The notes: generated from the sequence alone by a model not told the origin. Counted from the stretch's first letter, positions 26,011-34,450 are shown. The stretch: DNA of 64,000 nucleotides from Oscillospiraceae bacterium (GCA_015063305.1 SVUJ01000001.1:86262-150261); one strand, 5' to 3'. Program-made: numbers and translations.

Positions 26011-26679
26011 ATGATAAAGATAGCTATAGACGGCCCCGGAGGCGCGGGTAAGAGTACGGTGGCGAAGGCGGTCGCGGCAAGGCTTGGGATAGTTTACGTT
26101 GATACGGGAGCGCTTTACAGGACTGTCGGATATTACGTAAAGCAGGCGGGAGTTGATCCCCGCGATGCCGAGGGAGTGTCCGCGCTTCTGCCCGATATCA
26201 AGATAGAGGTGAAGTACGAGGACGGAACACAGAAGGTATATCTTAACGGCAAGGATCTTGGAGATGCTATCCGTACGCCCGAGATGTCGATGTACGCCTC
26301 TGCGGTGTCCGCTATAGGAAGCGTGAGAGCTTTTTTGCTTGACACACAGAGAGATATCGCGAAAAAGAACAGCGTTATAATGGACGGCAGAGATATAGGT
26401 ACGGTAATTCTTCCCGATGCCGAGGTGAAGATATTTATGACCGCATCCCCCGAATGCCGCGCCAAGAGAAGATACAAGGAGCTTATCGCAAAGGGCGTTG
26501 ACGCGAAGTACGAGGACGTACTCGCCGAAATGAACGAGAGGGATAAGAACGACAGCACAAGAGAGATAGCCCCCACTATGGCGGCTGCGGACGCTATCTT
26601 TATGGACAACTCGGATATGGACTTTGACGAGAACGTTGAGGCGGTAATAGCCATCGTAAAGGAGAAGACAGGCAAATAA
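26011..26679 (+). CDS. cmk: Cytidylate kinase
   Basis: A 222-aa kinase phosphorylating CMP/dCMP. P-loop GPGGAGKST (about 8-16), YVDTGALYRTVGYY, the MDGRDIGTVILPDAEVKIFMTAS segment, and RAKRRY are all present. AAAGGAGA lies 7 nt before ATG 26011. It sits in the cmk-plsC-ispH/S1 order found in many Clostridia (and as cmk-rpsA elsewhere). Confidence 0.95.
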   Translation: MIKIAIDGPGGAGKSTVAKAVAARLGIVYVDTGALYRTVGYYVKQAGVDPRDAEGVSALLPDIKIEVKYEDGTQKVYLNGKDLGDAIRTPEMSMYASAVSAIGSVRAFLLDTQRDIAKKNSVIMDGRDIGTVILPDAEVKIFMTASPECRAKRRYKELIAKGVDAKYEDVLAEMNERDKNDSTREIAPTMAAADAIFMDNSDMDFDENVEAVIAIVKEKTGK

Positions 26680-26719
26680 GCTCTGCTATATGGCGGGTGT
26701 ACAGAAAGGAAGTGCCGTT

Positions 26720-27370
26720 TTGGCTAAGAAGGACAAGCAGTCGAGCAGGATATACAGAGTAATATACGCGATATTTTCGGGTATAGTCGGCTTGATATTT
26801 AATATAAGGGTGATAAACGCGCAGAACGAGCCCGACGAGGGTGGATTTCTGGTCTGCGCGAACCACGTGTCGGCGACCGATGCGGTGGTCATAGCATACG
26901 CCTTTCGCAAGCATCAGATAAGACTGATGGCGAAGAAGGAGCTTTTCAAGATACCCGTTCTCGCGCAGCTCATAAAGCTGCTTGGCGCGTTCCCCGTGGA
27001 CCGCTCGGGTAGTGACGTGGGCGCGATAAAGGGAGCGGTGGCGATGCTCAAGGAGGGGAAGTGCGTTGGTATGTTCCCTCAGGGACACAGATACGTGGGA
27101 GTAGACCCCGCGACCACGCCGACTAAGAACGGCGCGGCGCTGATATCCACGAGAGCCGCGGCAGACGTTGTTCCCGTGTATATCTGGAGAAAGAACAACA
27201 CGTTCAGGATTTTTAAGAGGACGTATGTTATAATCGGTGAAAAGATGCCCTTTGCGGATATGGCGTATGACAGCGAGGCGACGGGAGAATACAAGCGCAT
27301 CACCGACAAGATCTTTGTGCGCGTATGCGAGATAGGCGCGGGCTTTGACCCCAAGGGCGCTAAAAAATGA
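26720..27370 (+). CDS. plsC: 1-acyl-sn-glycerol-3-phosphate acyltransferase
   Basis: A PlsC-type acyltransferase making phosphatidic acid at the inner membrane. Motif I NHVSATD (NHxxxxD), the AFPVDRSGSD motif II region and motif III FPQGHR are visible. The FPQGHR in place of the common FPEGTR fits the short clostridial PlsC form. The track starts at ATG 26690 with no visible RBS. TTG 26720 (LAKKDKQ) has AAAGGAAG 7 nt upstream and is preferred, giving 216 aa. Its stop overlaps the ispH start (ATGA). Confidence 0.88.
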   Translation: MAKKDKQSSRIYRVIYAIFSGIVGLIFNIRVINAQNEPDEGGFLVCANHVSATDAVVIAYAFRKHQIRLMAKKELFKIPVLAQLIKLLGAFPVDRSGSDVGAIKGAVAMLKEGKCVGMFPQGHRYVGVDPATTPTKNGAALISTRAAADVVPVYIWRKNNTFRIFKRTYVIIGEKMPFADMAYDSEATGEYKRITDKIFVRVCEIGAGFDPKGAKK

Positions 27371-29379
27371 AGATAACAGTTGCAAAAAACGCGGGGTTTT
27401 GCTTTGGTGTGAAGCGCGCGACCGACAGGCTTGAGCGCGCGATAGAGCGCAAAAGCGAGGGCGAACGGATATTTACCCTGGGCAACATAATCCACAACGA
27501 TATCTACAACGCGATGCTGGGGGACAAGGGGGTCAAGGTTGCCAAGATAGAGGATATTCCCTCGATCGCCGAGAGCGCGTGTGAGAGTTCTCCGGTTACG
27601 GTTTTTGTGAGGGCGCACGGTATTCCGCGTCAGGACGAGAAGCTTCTGTCCGAGATAGCGAAGAGCAACCCCTATTTCAGATACGAGGACTGCACCTGTC
27701 CTTTCGTGAAGAAGATACATAACATAGCGCTCCGGAATTGCTCGGAGGACACCTTCTTTTTGCTCTTCGGAGCCCAGGAGCACCCCGAGGTGGTGGGAAT
27801 AATGAGCTATGCCGACTGCGAAAAGACAGTCTATGCTACCACCGACGACCTTATGGCGCAGATAGAGAGCGGAAAACTCGCTAATTTGAGCCAAAAAACT
27901 CCGATAGTTGCATCTCAGACCACTCAAAAGATGTCGGAATGGAAAAAAAGTCAGAAAATTTTCAAAAAACTATATACAAACGCCTTGATTTTTGATACAA
28001 TATGTAGTGTTACTGAATTGAGGCAGAGCGAGGCGGAGGAGCTCTCGGCCGAGAGCGATCTGATGATCGTTATCGGAGGCAGAGAAAGCTCGAATACCGC
28101 AAAGCTCTATTCGATCTGTAAAAAGAATTGCGAACGCACGGTGTGGATAGAAAGTCCCGATGAGCTGCGCGAGAGCGATCTTATAACGTCAGCCTACACG
28201 AAAGTAGGTATTGCGGCGGGTGCTTCCACTCCGTCCGCGCTAATACAGGAGGTATACAAAATCATGAGCGAAATTAAAGAAAATTTCGAAGAACTGCTTG
28301 AGTCATCACTCAAAACTTTAAATACAGGAGATACCGTCACCGGAACCGTAACACTCGTTACCGATGCTGAGATCCAGCTTGACCTCGGCGTGAACGTTAC
28401 AGGCGTAATCAAGGCTGAACAGATCACAGACGATGCTTCTGTAAAGCTTACCGAGATGTTCAAGAAGGGTGACGAGGTCGAGGCTTTCGTTATCCGTGTC
28501 AGCGATATCGAGGGATTCGCTGAGCTCTCTAAGAAGAGAGTCGATTCCGACAGAAACTGGCAGAAGATAGTTCTCGCTTGCGAGAACGCAGAGGTCCTTG
28601 AGGGTAAGGTCGTTGAAGTTGTAAGAGGCGGCGTTGTCGTTCTCGTTGGAGCTAACCGCGTGTTCGTTCCCGCTTCTCAGACAGGTGTTCCGAAGGACGG
28701 CGACCTCGCTTCCATCAAGGGCGAGCAGGTCAAGCTCCGCGTTATCGAGATAAAGGGTAACAAGGCTATCGGTTCTATAAAGGCTGTTGCTCGCGAGGAG
28801 CGCCGCGCTGCTGAGGCTGCGTTCTGGGCTTCTATCGAGGAAGGAAAGGTCTACACAGGCTGCGTAAAGAGCCTTACATCTTACGGCGCGTTCGTTGACC
28901 TCGGCGGAGTTGACGGTATGGTTCATAAGACCGAGCTCTCCTGGCGTCCCATCGCTACTCCCGCAGACGTTGTTTCTGTTGGTCAGGAGATAACCGTTTT
29001 CGTTAAGAGCTTCGACGCTGAAAAGAAGAGGATCTCTCTCGGATATAAGACAGACGATACCAATCCTTGGTACATATTCACCGCTAAGTACGCGGTAGGC
29101 GACGTTGCATCTGTTAAGATAGTTAATATGATGCCCTTCGGCGCTTTCGCTGAGATTGTTGACGGAGTTGACGGTCTTATCCATATCTCCCAGATAGCTC
29201 AGCAGAAGATAGGCAAGCCCGCAGATGTTCTCGCTCTCGGTCAGGTAGTTGATGCTAAGATAATCGCTATCGACGAGGAGAACCAGAAGGTCAGCCTCTC
29301 CATCAGAGCTCTTCTCGATGAGGCTCAGGCTGCTGAAGAAGCTATGCCCGAGGACGTTGCAGAGGCTGTTGAGGAATAA
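27367..29379 (+). CDS. ispH: IspH (HMBPP reductase) fused to four ribosomal-protein-S1 domains
   Basis: A 670-aa fusion. Residues 1-290 are IspH, the last enzyme of the MEP isoprenoid pathway, with cluster cysteines at C12 (GFCFGV), C111 (CTCPFV) and C213 (DTICSVTELRQ), and active-site histidines in AHG and EHPEV. Residues about 315-660 hold four S1 RNA-binding domains (for example YTGCVKSLTSYGAFVDLGG). The acidic tail ends EAVEE. The fusion is known in Clostridia. Codon use changes at the join from GCG/ATA-rich to GCT/GTT/AAG-rich. AGGAGGT at 28247 and the in-frame ATG 28264 suggest that S1 can also be made alone (about 371 aa). Confidence 0.95.
   Translation: MKITVAKNAGFCFGVKRATDRLERAIERKSEGERIFTLGNIIHNDIYNAMLGDKGVKVAKIEDIPSIAESACESSPVTVFVRAHGIPRQDEKLLSEIAKSNPYFRYEDCTCPFVKKIHNIALRNCSEDTFFLLFGAQEHPEVVGIMSYADCEKTVYATTDDLMAQIESGKLANLSQKTPIVASQTTQKMSEWKKSQKIFKKLYTNALIFDTICSVTELRQSEAEELSAESDLMIVIGGRESSNTAKLYSICKKNCERTVWIESPDELRESDLITSAYTKVGIAAGASTPSALIQEVYKIMSEIKENFEELLESSLKTLNTGDTVTGTVTLVTDAEIQLDLGVNVTGVIKAEQITDDASVKLTEMFKKGDEVEAFVIRVSDIEGFAELSKKRVDSDRNWQKIVLACENAEVLEGKVVEVVRGGVVVLVGANRVFVPASQTGVPKDGDLASIKGEQVKLRVIEIKGNKAIGSIKAVAREERRAAEAAFWASIEEGKVYTGCVKSLTSYGAFVDLGGVDGMVHKTELSWRPIATPADVVSVGQEITVFVKSFDAEKKRISLGYKTDDTNPWYIFTAKYAVGDVASVKIVNMMPFGAFAEIVDGVDGLIHISQIAQQKIGKPADVLALGQVVDAKIIAIDEENQKVSLSIRALLDEAQAAEEAMPEDVAEAVEE
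28247..28266 (+). promoter_or_regulatory. Internal ribosome-binding site and start inside the ispH-S1 fusion
   Basis: AGGAGGT at 28247-28253 lies 10 nt before an in-frame ATG at 28264 that begins MSEIKENFEELL, exactly at the domain border. The codons for Gln-Glu-Val form the Shine-Dalgarno. This would give a free four-domain S1 protein. Confidence 0.6.
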
Positions 29380-29396
29380 TAGAATAAGATAGTTAT

Positions 29397-29429
29397 AAGG
29401 GAGAACCTTTTAAGGAAAGGTTCTCCCTT
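29397..29429 (+). terminator. ispH-S1 terminator (family A)
   Basis: AAGGGAGAACC...GGTTCTCCCTT, 17 nt after the stop codon, followed by TGACCCTCTCCAAACC. Confidence 0.65.
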
Positions 29430-29935
29430 TGACCCTCTCCAAACCTTTTACACTATGGGTCAGATTAAATTTATAGAGCGCCATTTTGTTCTCCTAACAG
29501 AGAACAAAGGGGTATAATCAAAACTCCGCGTGCGAGGCTGAGGGCTTTACTTAAAGGTGTCGCTCGCATCGGCACCTCGCACTCGCGCTCCCGCTGCTGC
29601 TATTCGTGCCACGCATTCGCTACCACTCATTAACGCAGCATACGAACAGCAAAGCAAGACTAAATTTAAAATAATAAATTATAGTCCAACTCTTCGGGGA
29701 CGGTAGGGAGATCCAAGGGGGAAAGCCTTGGTACGTTTCTTTCGTCTATTTCTTGCCGTATAGCAAGAAATGGACAACAGCGAATACCGGTACCAACAAT
29801 ACAAAGCGTCTATAGCAAAAAACAGTGTAAAAGTTTTTGAGGGGTCAAAGGGGTAACTTTTCTCAAAAAGTTCCCCCTTCTCCCGCTGGAGAAGGCTTTT
29901 TAGAGAAATAGTGTGAAAAGGTTTGGAGAGGGTCA
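29430..29935. other. Intergenic region without a gene
   Basis: Between convergent ispH-S1 and spoVAF. It contains repeat fragments (a GTGTAAAAGTTTTTGAGGGGTC stretch also near 3.0 and 52.2 kb, and TTTATAGAGCG as near 3.0 kb), an inverted repeat TTTCTTGCCGTATAGCAAGAAA, and 29530-29650, which is GC-rich and unlike the other repeats. No supported gene. Confidence 0.75.
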
Positions 29936-29968
29936 AAGGGAGAACCTTTCCTTAAAAGGTTCTCCCTT
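29936..29968 (-). terminator. spoVAF terminator (family A)
   Basis: AAGGGAGAACC and GGTTCTCCCTT pair just after the spoVAF stop, read here from the minus strand, with GACCCTCTCCAAACC following. Confidence 0.65.
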
Positions 29969-29975
29969 GTTATCA

Positions 29976-31382
29976 TCACACATCTTTCTTTTTCACTCTT
30001 ACCACCAGCGAGAGCAGGGCGCGGGGGTGGAAGGGAATGAGGGGATAGAGGTAACGCCTCTTTCCGTTCACCGTTTTGTTGCTCAGCAAGAGAATGAAGA
30101 TTATCACGCAGCCGGCGACAAATCCCCAGAACTTGAATATTGCAGTGAGCAGCAGCAAGAACATTCGCAAAAATTTGAAGGCGTAGCCCAGCTCATAGCT
30201 TCTCTGCGTGAAGTTCGCGATAGCCACGAACGCCATATAGAGAATGACCTCGGGGATAAGCCAACCGATATCGACCGCAAAATCCCCAAGTATCAGTCCG
30301 CCCACCACCGATAGCGAGTTCGCGAGCATATCGGGGGTATTGGTAGAGGCAAGTCTGAGGGCGTCGATAATAAACTCAACCAAGAATAGCTGAAAGATTA
30401 TCGGTATCCTTGCCGAGTTCTCGGGAACTATAAATTGCAGCCACCCGGGTATCATCTCGGGATAGAGCATAAACAGATACCACACGGGGGTTATCATAAG
30501 GGTCATAAAGAAGACTACAAAACGAACTATCCTTATATAAGTTCCCGTGAGCGGCGGGAAGTAGAAGTCGTTCGTTTCCTGCATAAAGTCGAATATAGAG
30601 GATGGTAGTATCATCACCTCGGGGGAGTTGTCCATAATTATCGCAATGCTTCCCTCGAGTATTTGCGCGGATGCCGAGTCGGGGCGCTCGGTCATTCGTA
30701 TCTTTGGGAAGGGATTATACCACCCGCTGTGTATCAGACACTCGGCGAGCGACTGTGAGCCCATAGTCAGCGACTTTGTCTTTATCGACTTTAGCTTTGA
30801 CATCAGCTTATCAACGTAACCCTCATCTGCCTTGCCCTTCATATAGCAGACCACAACATCGGTCTTTGATTCCGAGCCGACCGTCACATATTTCATCGTC
30901 AGCGAGCAATCTCTTATTCGGCGACGGATAAGCGCGGTGTTGAATATCAGCGTTTCAACGAATCCGTCGCGTGCTCCGCGCATAACGCGGTCGCCCTGCG
31001 GCTCTTCGGCATCTCGACCGGGATATGTCCGAGAGTCGATTATTATGCCCGAGCCCCCAAAAGTGCTTCCGAGAAGCAGAGTAGCGCCCGACAGCACCAT
31101 CTGTATCATAAGCTCGGCGTTATCGGTGACGTCTGTTTCTACGTAGGGAACGGAGGTCTGCATAAATTCCTCGGCGCTCTGCGGCATCTTTTTTACCGAG
31201 AGAAAATGCATCATCAGCTTTTGCATAACGGTGTCCTTCACAAAACCGTCTATATAATATAATGATAGCTCTCCGTCGCCGAGCTTAAGCACCTTTTTTA
31301 AAACGTCAAAATTTTCGTCTACCGAAAACTTGTTGTCAAAATACTTTACGTTCTGCCTGTACTCAGAAAACAATTTGCGCAT
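29976..31382 (-). CDS. spoVAF: SpoVAF/GerA-type spore germination membrane protein
   Basis: A 468-aa GerA-family protein. Its soluble N-terminal half has SLYYIDGFVKDTVMQKLM, MVLSGATLLL and SLAECLIHSGWYNPFPKIRMTERPD, and the C-terminal half has several membrane helices (from about residue 290, including PSVWYLF-like TPVWYLFMLYPEMIPGW). Lack of the long N-terminal extension of GerAA and the VRYTERPD-like match favour SpoVAF, a cofactor of nutrient germination in the spore inner membrane. The ATG 31382 start has GGGAGG 4 nt upstream; the track start at TTG 31394 is rejected. No gerB/gerC or other spoVA genes are adjacent. It has a sigma-G promoter. Confidence 0.88.
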   Translation of the reverse strand: MRKLFSEYRQNVKYFDNKFSVDENFDVLKKVLKLGDGELSLYYIDGFVKDTVMQKLMMHFLSVKKMPQSAEEFMQTSVPYVETDVTDNAELMIQMVLSGATLLLGSTFGGSGIIIDSRTYPGRDAEEPQGDRVMRGARDGFVETLIFNTALIRRRIRDCSLTMKYVTVGSESKTDVVVCYMKGKADEGYVDKLMSKLKSIKTKSLTMGSQSLAECLIHSGWYNPFPKIRMTERPDSASAQILEGSIAIIMDNSPEVMILPSSIFDFMQETNDFYFPPLTGTYIRIVRFVVFFMTLMITPVWYLFMLYPEMIPGWLQFIVPENSARIPIIFQLFLVEFIIDALRLASTNTPDMLANSLSVVGGLILGDFAVDIGWLIPEVILYMAFVAIANFTQRSYELGYAFKFLRMFLLLLTAIFKFWGFVAGCVIIFILLLSNKTVNGKRRYLYPLIPFHPRALLSLVVRVKKKDV

Positions 31383-31410
31383 AAAACCTCCCAAAAAAGT
31401 CTTTGGTGGT

Positions 31411-31439
31411 TATTATGCGCAAATTTTTATTTTATATTC
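31411..31439 (-). promoter_or_regulatory. Sigma-G promoter of spoVAF
   Basis: On the minus strand GAATA (31439-31435), 17 bp, CATAATA (31417-31411). This matches the forespore sigma-G consensus GMATR-N17/18-CATHHTA and fits expression of a germination protein in the forespore. The start codon is about 30 nt downstream. Confidence 0.75.
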
Positions 31440-31455
31440 GTTTTACTCGGCGTTA

Positions 31456-32697
31456 TCAGAATATGAAGAAGGACGGTATGCCGTTCTTATACTCGGGATA
31501 AGCCTCTCCCTCGATAAGGGGAAGGATATACTCGGCGCACTCCTTGGTGATTCCGTTTGCTGTGTCGTTTATGAATTCATCGGAAAGCGCCTTTACCTCG
31601 TTTGCGATAGAGGATACGTCGCTGTGCGCGAACTCGCACTTATAGGGATTAGAGGAAACGCGGCGATAGAGCATCATCTCTCCGTTAGCACCCTCGGCTG
31701 CCGCAACGACTGCCGCCTGTCCGAGCTCTACCGACTCGTCAAGGTCGGTCTTAGAGCCGAGGTGAGCCGCGCATCTCTGGGGAAGGCTGAGCTCGATAGA
31801 GCGAACCTTACAGCCGAACTTTTCCTTGACTGCGTTCTCAAGCACCTTTGCCGCGCCCGAGAGGTATTTGTGACCGAACACGTCAACAGCTCCGCTCTGC
31901 TGTCCCTCGCCTACGTAGCGTCCGTCAGCAAACTTTATGCCCTCGGATACCGCGATAACTACGTTGGGGTGCTTTGCGAGTGCCGCTTCAACGTCGGCGT
32001 AGAAGCTATCCATATCGAAATCTCTCTCGGGGAAGTAGGTAGCGTCGGGAGAAGCCGCGCCAACATATTTTCCAACGTCTGCCGCAGCCGCCAGCCAGCC
32101 CGCGTTTCTTCCCATTATCTCAACGATGGTGACAGCGGGAATACGGTAAACGGCGCAGTCTCTTATTACCTCCTGAATGGTAGTAGCTATAAACTTAGCG
32201 GCTGTTCCGTATCCGGGGGTGTGGTCGGTAGCCACGAGGTCATTGTCGATAGTTTTGGGAATACCGAGAATTCTCATCTCGTAATTTCTGGACGCCATAA
32301 AGCGGGAGAGCTTAGCAACGGTGTCCATCGAGTCGTTTCCGCCGATATAGAAGAAATATCTTATATCGTATTTCTTGAATATTTCGAGTATCTTTTCGTA
32401 GGTGTCGATACCGCTCTCGAGGTCGGGGAGCTTTTTGCGGCAGCTTCCGAGAGCCGCTGCGGGGGTGTGCTTGAGAGTGGTGAGGTTCTTTTCGTCCTCA
32501 AATATCTCCTTGAGGGATATAAGGTCCTCGGAGAGAAGACCCTCGATGCCGTGCTTCATTCCATAGAGTGTCTTTATGCACTCCTTGCCCTCGTCTGTTT
32601 TCATAACGCCCTGTATAACGCCCACGAGCGTTGCGTTTATTGCCGAGGTAGGTCCACCGGACTGACCGACAACTGCGTTTCCTATAAGCTTATTCAT
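31456..32697 (-). CDS. pfp: Diphosphate-dependent 6-phosphofructokinase
   Basis: A 413-aa phosphofructokinase of the PPi type. GGNDSMDT and PKTIDND carry the Asp and Lys that favour PPi over ATP (ATP enzymes have GGDGS and PGTIDND). EIMGRNAGWLAA is the sugar-phosphate-binding segment. PPi use makes the step reversible, as in many anaerobes. Start: the track begins at ATG 32709, but the GGAGG within those first codons is placed 6 nt before ATG 32697 (MNKLIGN), which is therefore chosen. It diverges from sigK. Confidence 0.93.
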   Translation of the reverse strand: MNKLIGNAVVGQSGGPTSAINATLVGVIQGVMKTDEGKECIKTLYGMKHGIEGLLSEDLISLKEIFEDEKNLTTLKHTPAAALGSCRKKLPDLESGIDTYEKILEIFKKYDIRYFFYIGGNDSMDTVAKLSRFMASRNYEMRILGIPKTIDNDLVATDHTPGYGTAAKFIATTIQEVIRDCAVYRIPAVTIVEIMGRNAGWLAAAADVGKYVGAASPDATYFPERDFDMDSFYADVEAALAKHPNVVIAVSEGIKFADGRYVGEGQQSGAVDVFGHKYLSGAAKVLENAVKEKFGCKVRSIELSLPQRCAAHLGSKTDLDESVELGQAAVVAAAEGANGEMMLYRRVSSNPYKCEFAHSDVSSIANEVKALSDEFINDTANGITKECAEYILPLIEGEAYPEYKNGIPSFFIF

Positions 32698-32736
32698 TTT
32701 TGCCTCCATATATAGAAAAATAATTCTTACGTATAA

Positions 32737-32765
32737 ATTATACTATATCTACAAAAATATGTCAA
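32737..32765 (-). promoter_or_regulatory. pfp promoter
   Basis: Minus strand TTGACA (32765-32760), 17 bp, TATAAT (32742-32737): a full consensus. Confidence 0.88.
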
Positions 32766-32859
32766 CTGCGTTTTGAGGAATGTGGGGCTTGTTTTGGGAT
32801 TTATCGAGGGGGCGGCACATAGATTTTACAGAGCGAAAAAATTCTTTATGGAGGACGCT

Positions 32860-33540
32860 ATGTTTACGGCATTGATATCTATGTTTTCTAACCTCATTCA
32901 TTTGGTGCTGGGGATAAACACCCCTCAGAATTTTCCGCCGCCTCTGCCGCACGAAAAGGAGGTAGAGTATTTCAAGGCGCTCGAGGGAGGAGATGAGGAC
33001 GCAAGGCAGGAGCTGATACTGCACAATCTGAGGCTGGTATCGCACATAGTGAGAAAATATTACGCGTCGAACAAGGCTCAGGACGACCTTGTGTCGGTGG
33101 GGGTGATAGGACTTGTGAAGGCGGTAGACTCGTTTCGGGTGTCGGCGGGGGCGAAGTTTGCGACTTATGCCGCCAAGTGTATCCAGAATGAGATACTGAT
33201 GTATTTCAGGGCGCAGAAGAAGCTTGGGGCAGAGGTGTCACTGAATGAAACGATAGACGTTGACCGCGACGGAAACCCCCTGACCTACATAGACGTTATA
33301 AGCTGTGAGGAGAGCGTGACGGGGGAGATAGAGAGGAAGATATGCTCACAGCGGGCGCTGAGATACGTGGAGACCCTGCTTGACCAGAGGGAGCGGCAGA
33401 TAATCACGATGCGATACGGTCTTGGGGGCGGCGAGCCGATGACCCAAAAGGAGGTCGCGGGGGTGATGGGGATATCGCGCTCATACGTGAGCCGCATAGA
33501 AAAGACCGCCCTTGAAAAACTCCTCGAGGGGTTTAAATGA
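32860..33540 (+). CDS. sigK: Pro-sigma-K, late mother-cell sporulation sigma factor
   Basis: A 226-aa sigma factor closely patterned on B. subtilis SigK: NFPPPLPHEKEVEYFKALEGGDEDARQELILHNLRLVSHIVRKYY, DLVSVGVIGLVKAVDSF, KFATYAAKCIQNEILMYFRA and the C-terminal HTH EVAGVMGISRSYVSRIEKTALEKL. A hydrophobic N-terminal pro-peptide (MFTALISMFSNLIHLVLG) is present, the part removed by the SpoIVFB protease. ATG 32860 has GGAGG 5 nt upstream; the longer track ORF is rejected. The gene is whole, with no skin-type insertion. I could not identify its promoter with confidence. Confidence 0.93.
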   Translation: MFTALISMFSNLIHLVLGINTPQNFPPPLPHEKEVEYFKALEGGDEDARQELILHNLRLVSHIVRKYYASNKAQDDLVSVGVIGLVKAVDSFRVSAGAKFATYAAKCIQNEILMYFRAQKKLGAEVSLNETIDVDRDGNPLTYIDVISCEESVTGEIERKICSQRALRYVETLLDQRERQIITMRYGLGGGEPMTQKEVAGVMGISRSYVSRIEKTALEKLLEGFK

Positions 33541-33652
33541 TGGTTGAAGGATAATTACCCCGATCTGTTGCCGCGGGTCATACCCGCCCCTTCCAAACCT
33601 TTTCACACTATTTTTTGCTACAGTGATGAGGTTTAGGTTGTAATGATTGTAC

Positions 33653-33762
33653 AAGGGTCGTCGAGGGCGCCGACCCCTACCACGAACATTATAATCCGAC
33701 TTCACCACGGTGTGGCAAACAATATTTTATAATCGGTAGGGGTCGGCGCCCTCGACGACCCT
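33653..33762. repeat. Long-armed palindrome, family B copy 3
   Basis: 28-29-bp arms (33653-33681 with 33735-33762, AAGGGTCGTCGAGGGCGCCG...) around a loop almost identical to copy 2, including CACCACGGTGTGG. The preceding GTTTAG(A/G)TTGTAATG is also shared with copy 2. Confidence 0.85.
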
Positions 33763-33818
33763 AAAAATAATAAATAAGCAAAACATAAATCAGAAAATCA
33801 AACGTCATGTTACCCAAA

Positions 33819-33925
33819 GCCTCTCCCCTTGGGAGAGGTGGCACGACGAAGGAGTGACGGAGAGGGTGAATATTTTCAAATGCCCTCTCACCCGCTATCG
33901 CGGGAGCTCTCCCAAAGGGAGAGCC
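33819..33925. repeat. Palindromic repeat family D
   Basis: CCTCTCCCCTTGGGAGAGG opens and GCTCTCCCAAAGGGAGAGC closes a 107-bp element with GAGGGTG...CACCC inner pairing. It resembles family C in plan but not in sequence. Only one copy is seen here. Confidence 0.6.
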
Positions 33926-34030
33926 TATAATAAAAAACCCCACCATCGGGGCGGGTAAAACCCGCGGTAACAGATCGGGGTAATTATCCTTATCTTTTAA
34001 TCCACACCCGATGGTGGGGGTTGCTATATA

Positions 34031-34159
34031 GCCTTCCTCCGGGAGGAAGGGGGACCGCATAGCGGTGGAAGGAGCCTGCGTAACAGTAAGTTTTGGTTAA
34101 TTTTATTGCAACGCACTCTCCCTCAGTCGCTCCGCGACAGCTCCCTCCCGGAAGGAGCC
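34031..34159 (+). repeat. Family C palindromic repeat, copy 3
   Basis: GCCTTCCTCCGGGAGGAAGG, GGGACCGCATAGCGGTGGAAGGAG, an A/T-rich middle, CTCTCCCTCAGTCGCTCCGCGACAGCTCCCTCCCGG. In this copy the inner loop is shorter (CGCTCCGCG instead of CGCCTACGGCG). Confidence 0.82.
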
Positions 34160-34450
34160 TTGCAGAGCGTTCGTTTGGATTTGCTGAGGTGTATTGGTTG
34201 GATATATTGTAATATAAAGCAAAAATTAGGATAAAAACGTCCCGACGGAGGTAAAATTCCGTCGGGTTTTATCTTTTTTTCTGAAAAATTCGATTTTTGG
34301 AGCATTTTTATCAAAAAATTCGCTTTTGGGGAGCTTTTTTACCCCGAAAATACCCCGTTTTGAGGCAAAAAACGGGCAAATTTGTGAAAGGTGAATATAT
34401 TTAGGCGAGAAAAAGGTGATAAAATCTCTGTTTTGACTAACAAAAAATCC

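Larger units (their letters stand above)
33541..34450. other. Repeat graveyard before the ribosomal cluster
   Basis: No gene is supported in 900 bp. In order: a piece of the CCGCGGGTCATACCCGCCCC module, family B copy 3 (33653-33762), family D palindrome (33819-33925), the CACCATCGGGGCGGG module with its inverted match, family C copy 3 (34031-34159), and a hairpin CCCGACGGAGGTAAAATTCCGTCGGGTTTTATC (34238-34275) that looks like a terminator without a gene. The final 170 bp are A/T-rich with no reading frame. Confidence 0.8.

Noticed and set aside
31330-32715. 461-aa plus-strand ORF opposite pfp
   Set aside because: It is the antisense shadow of the phosphofructokinase gene, with no RBS and no recognisable motif.
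32773-32859. Longer sigK start at 32773
   Set aside because: The extension has no RBS, is unlike known SigK proteins, and ATG 32860 has GGAGG and gives the normal pro-peptide.
34238-34275. Terminator-like hairpin CCCGACGGAG...CTCCGTCGGG-type in the 34-kb gap
   Set aside because: It has the shape of a terminator, but no gene precedes it within 700 bp, so it is treated as a leftover of the repeat region.
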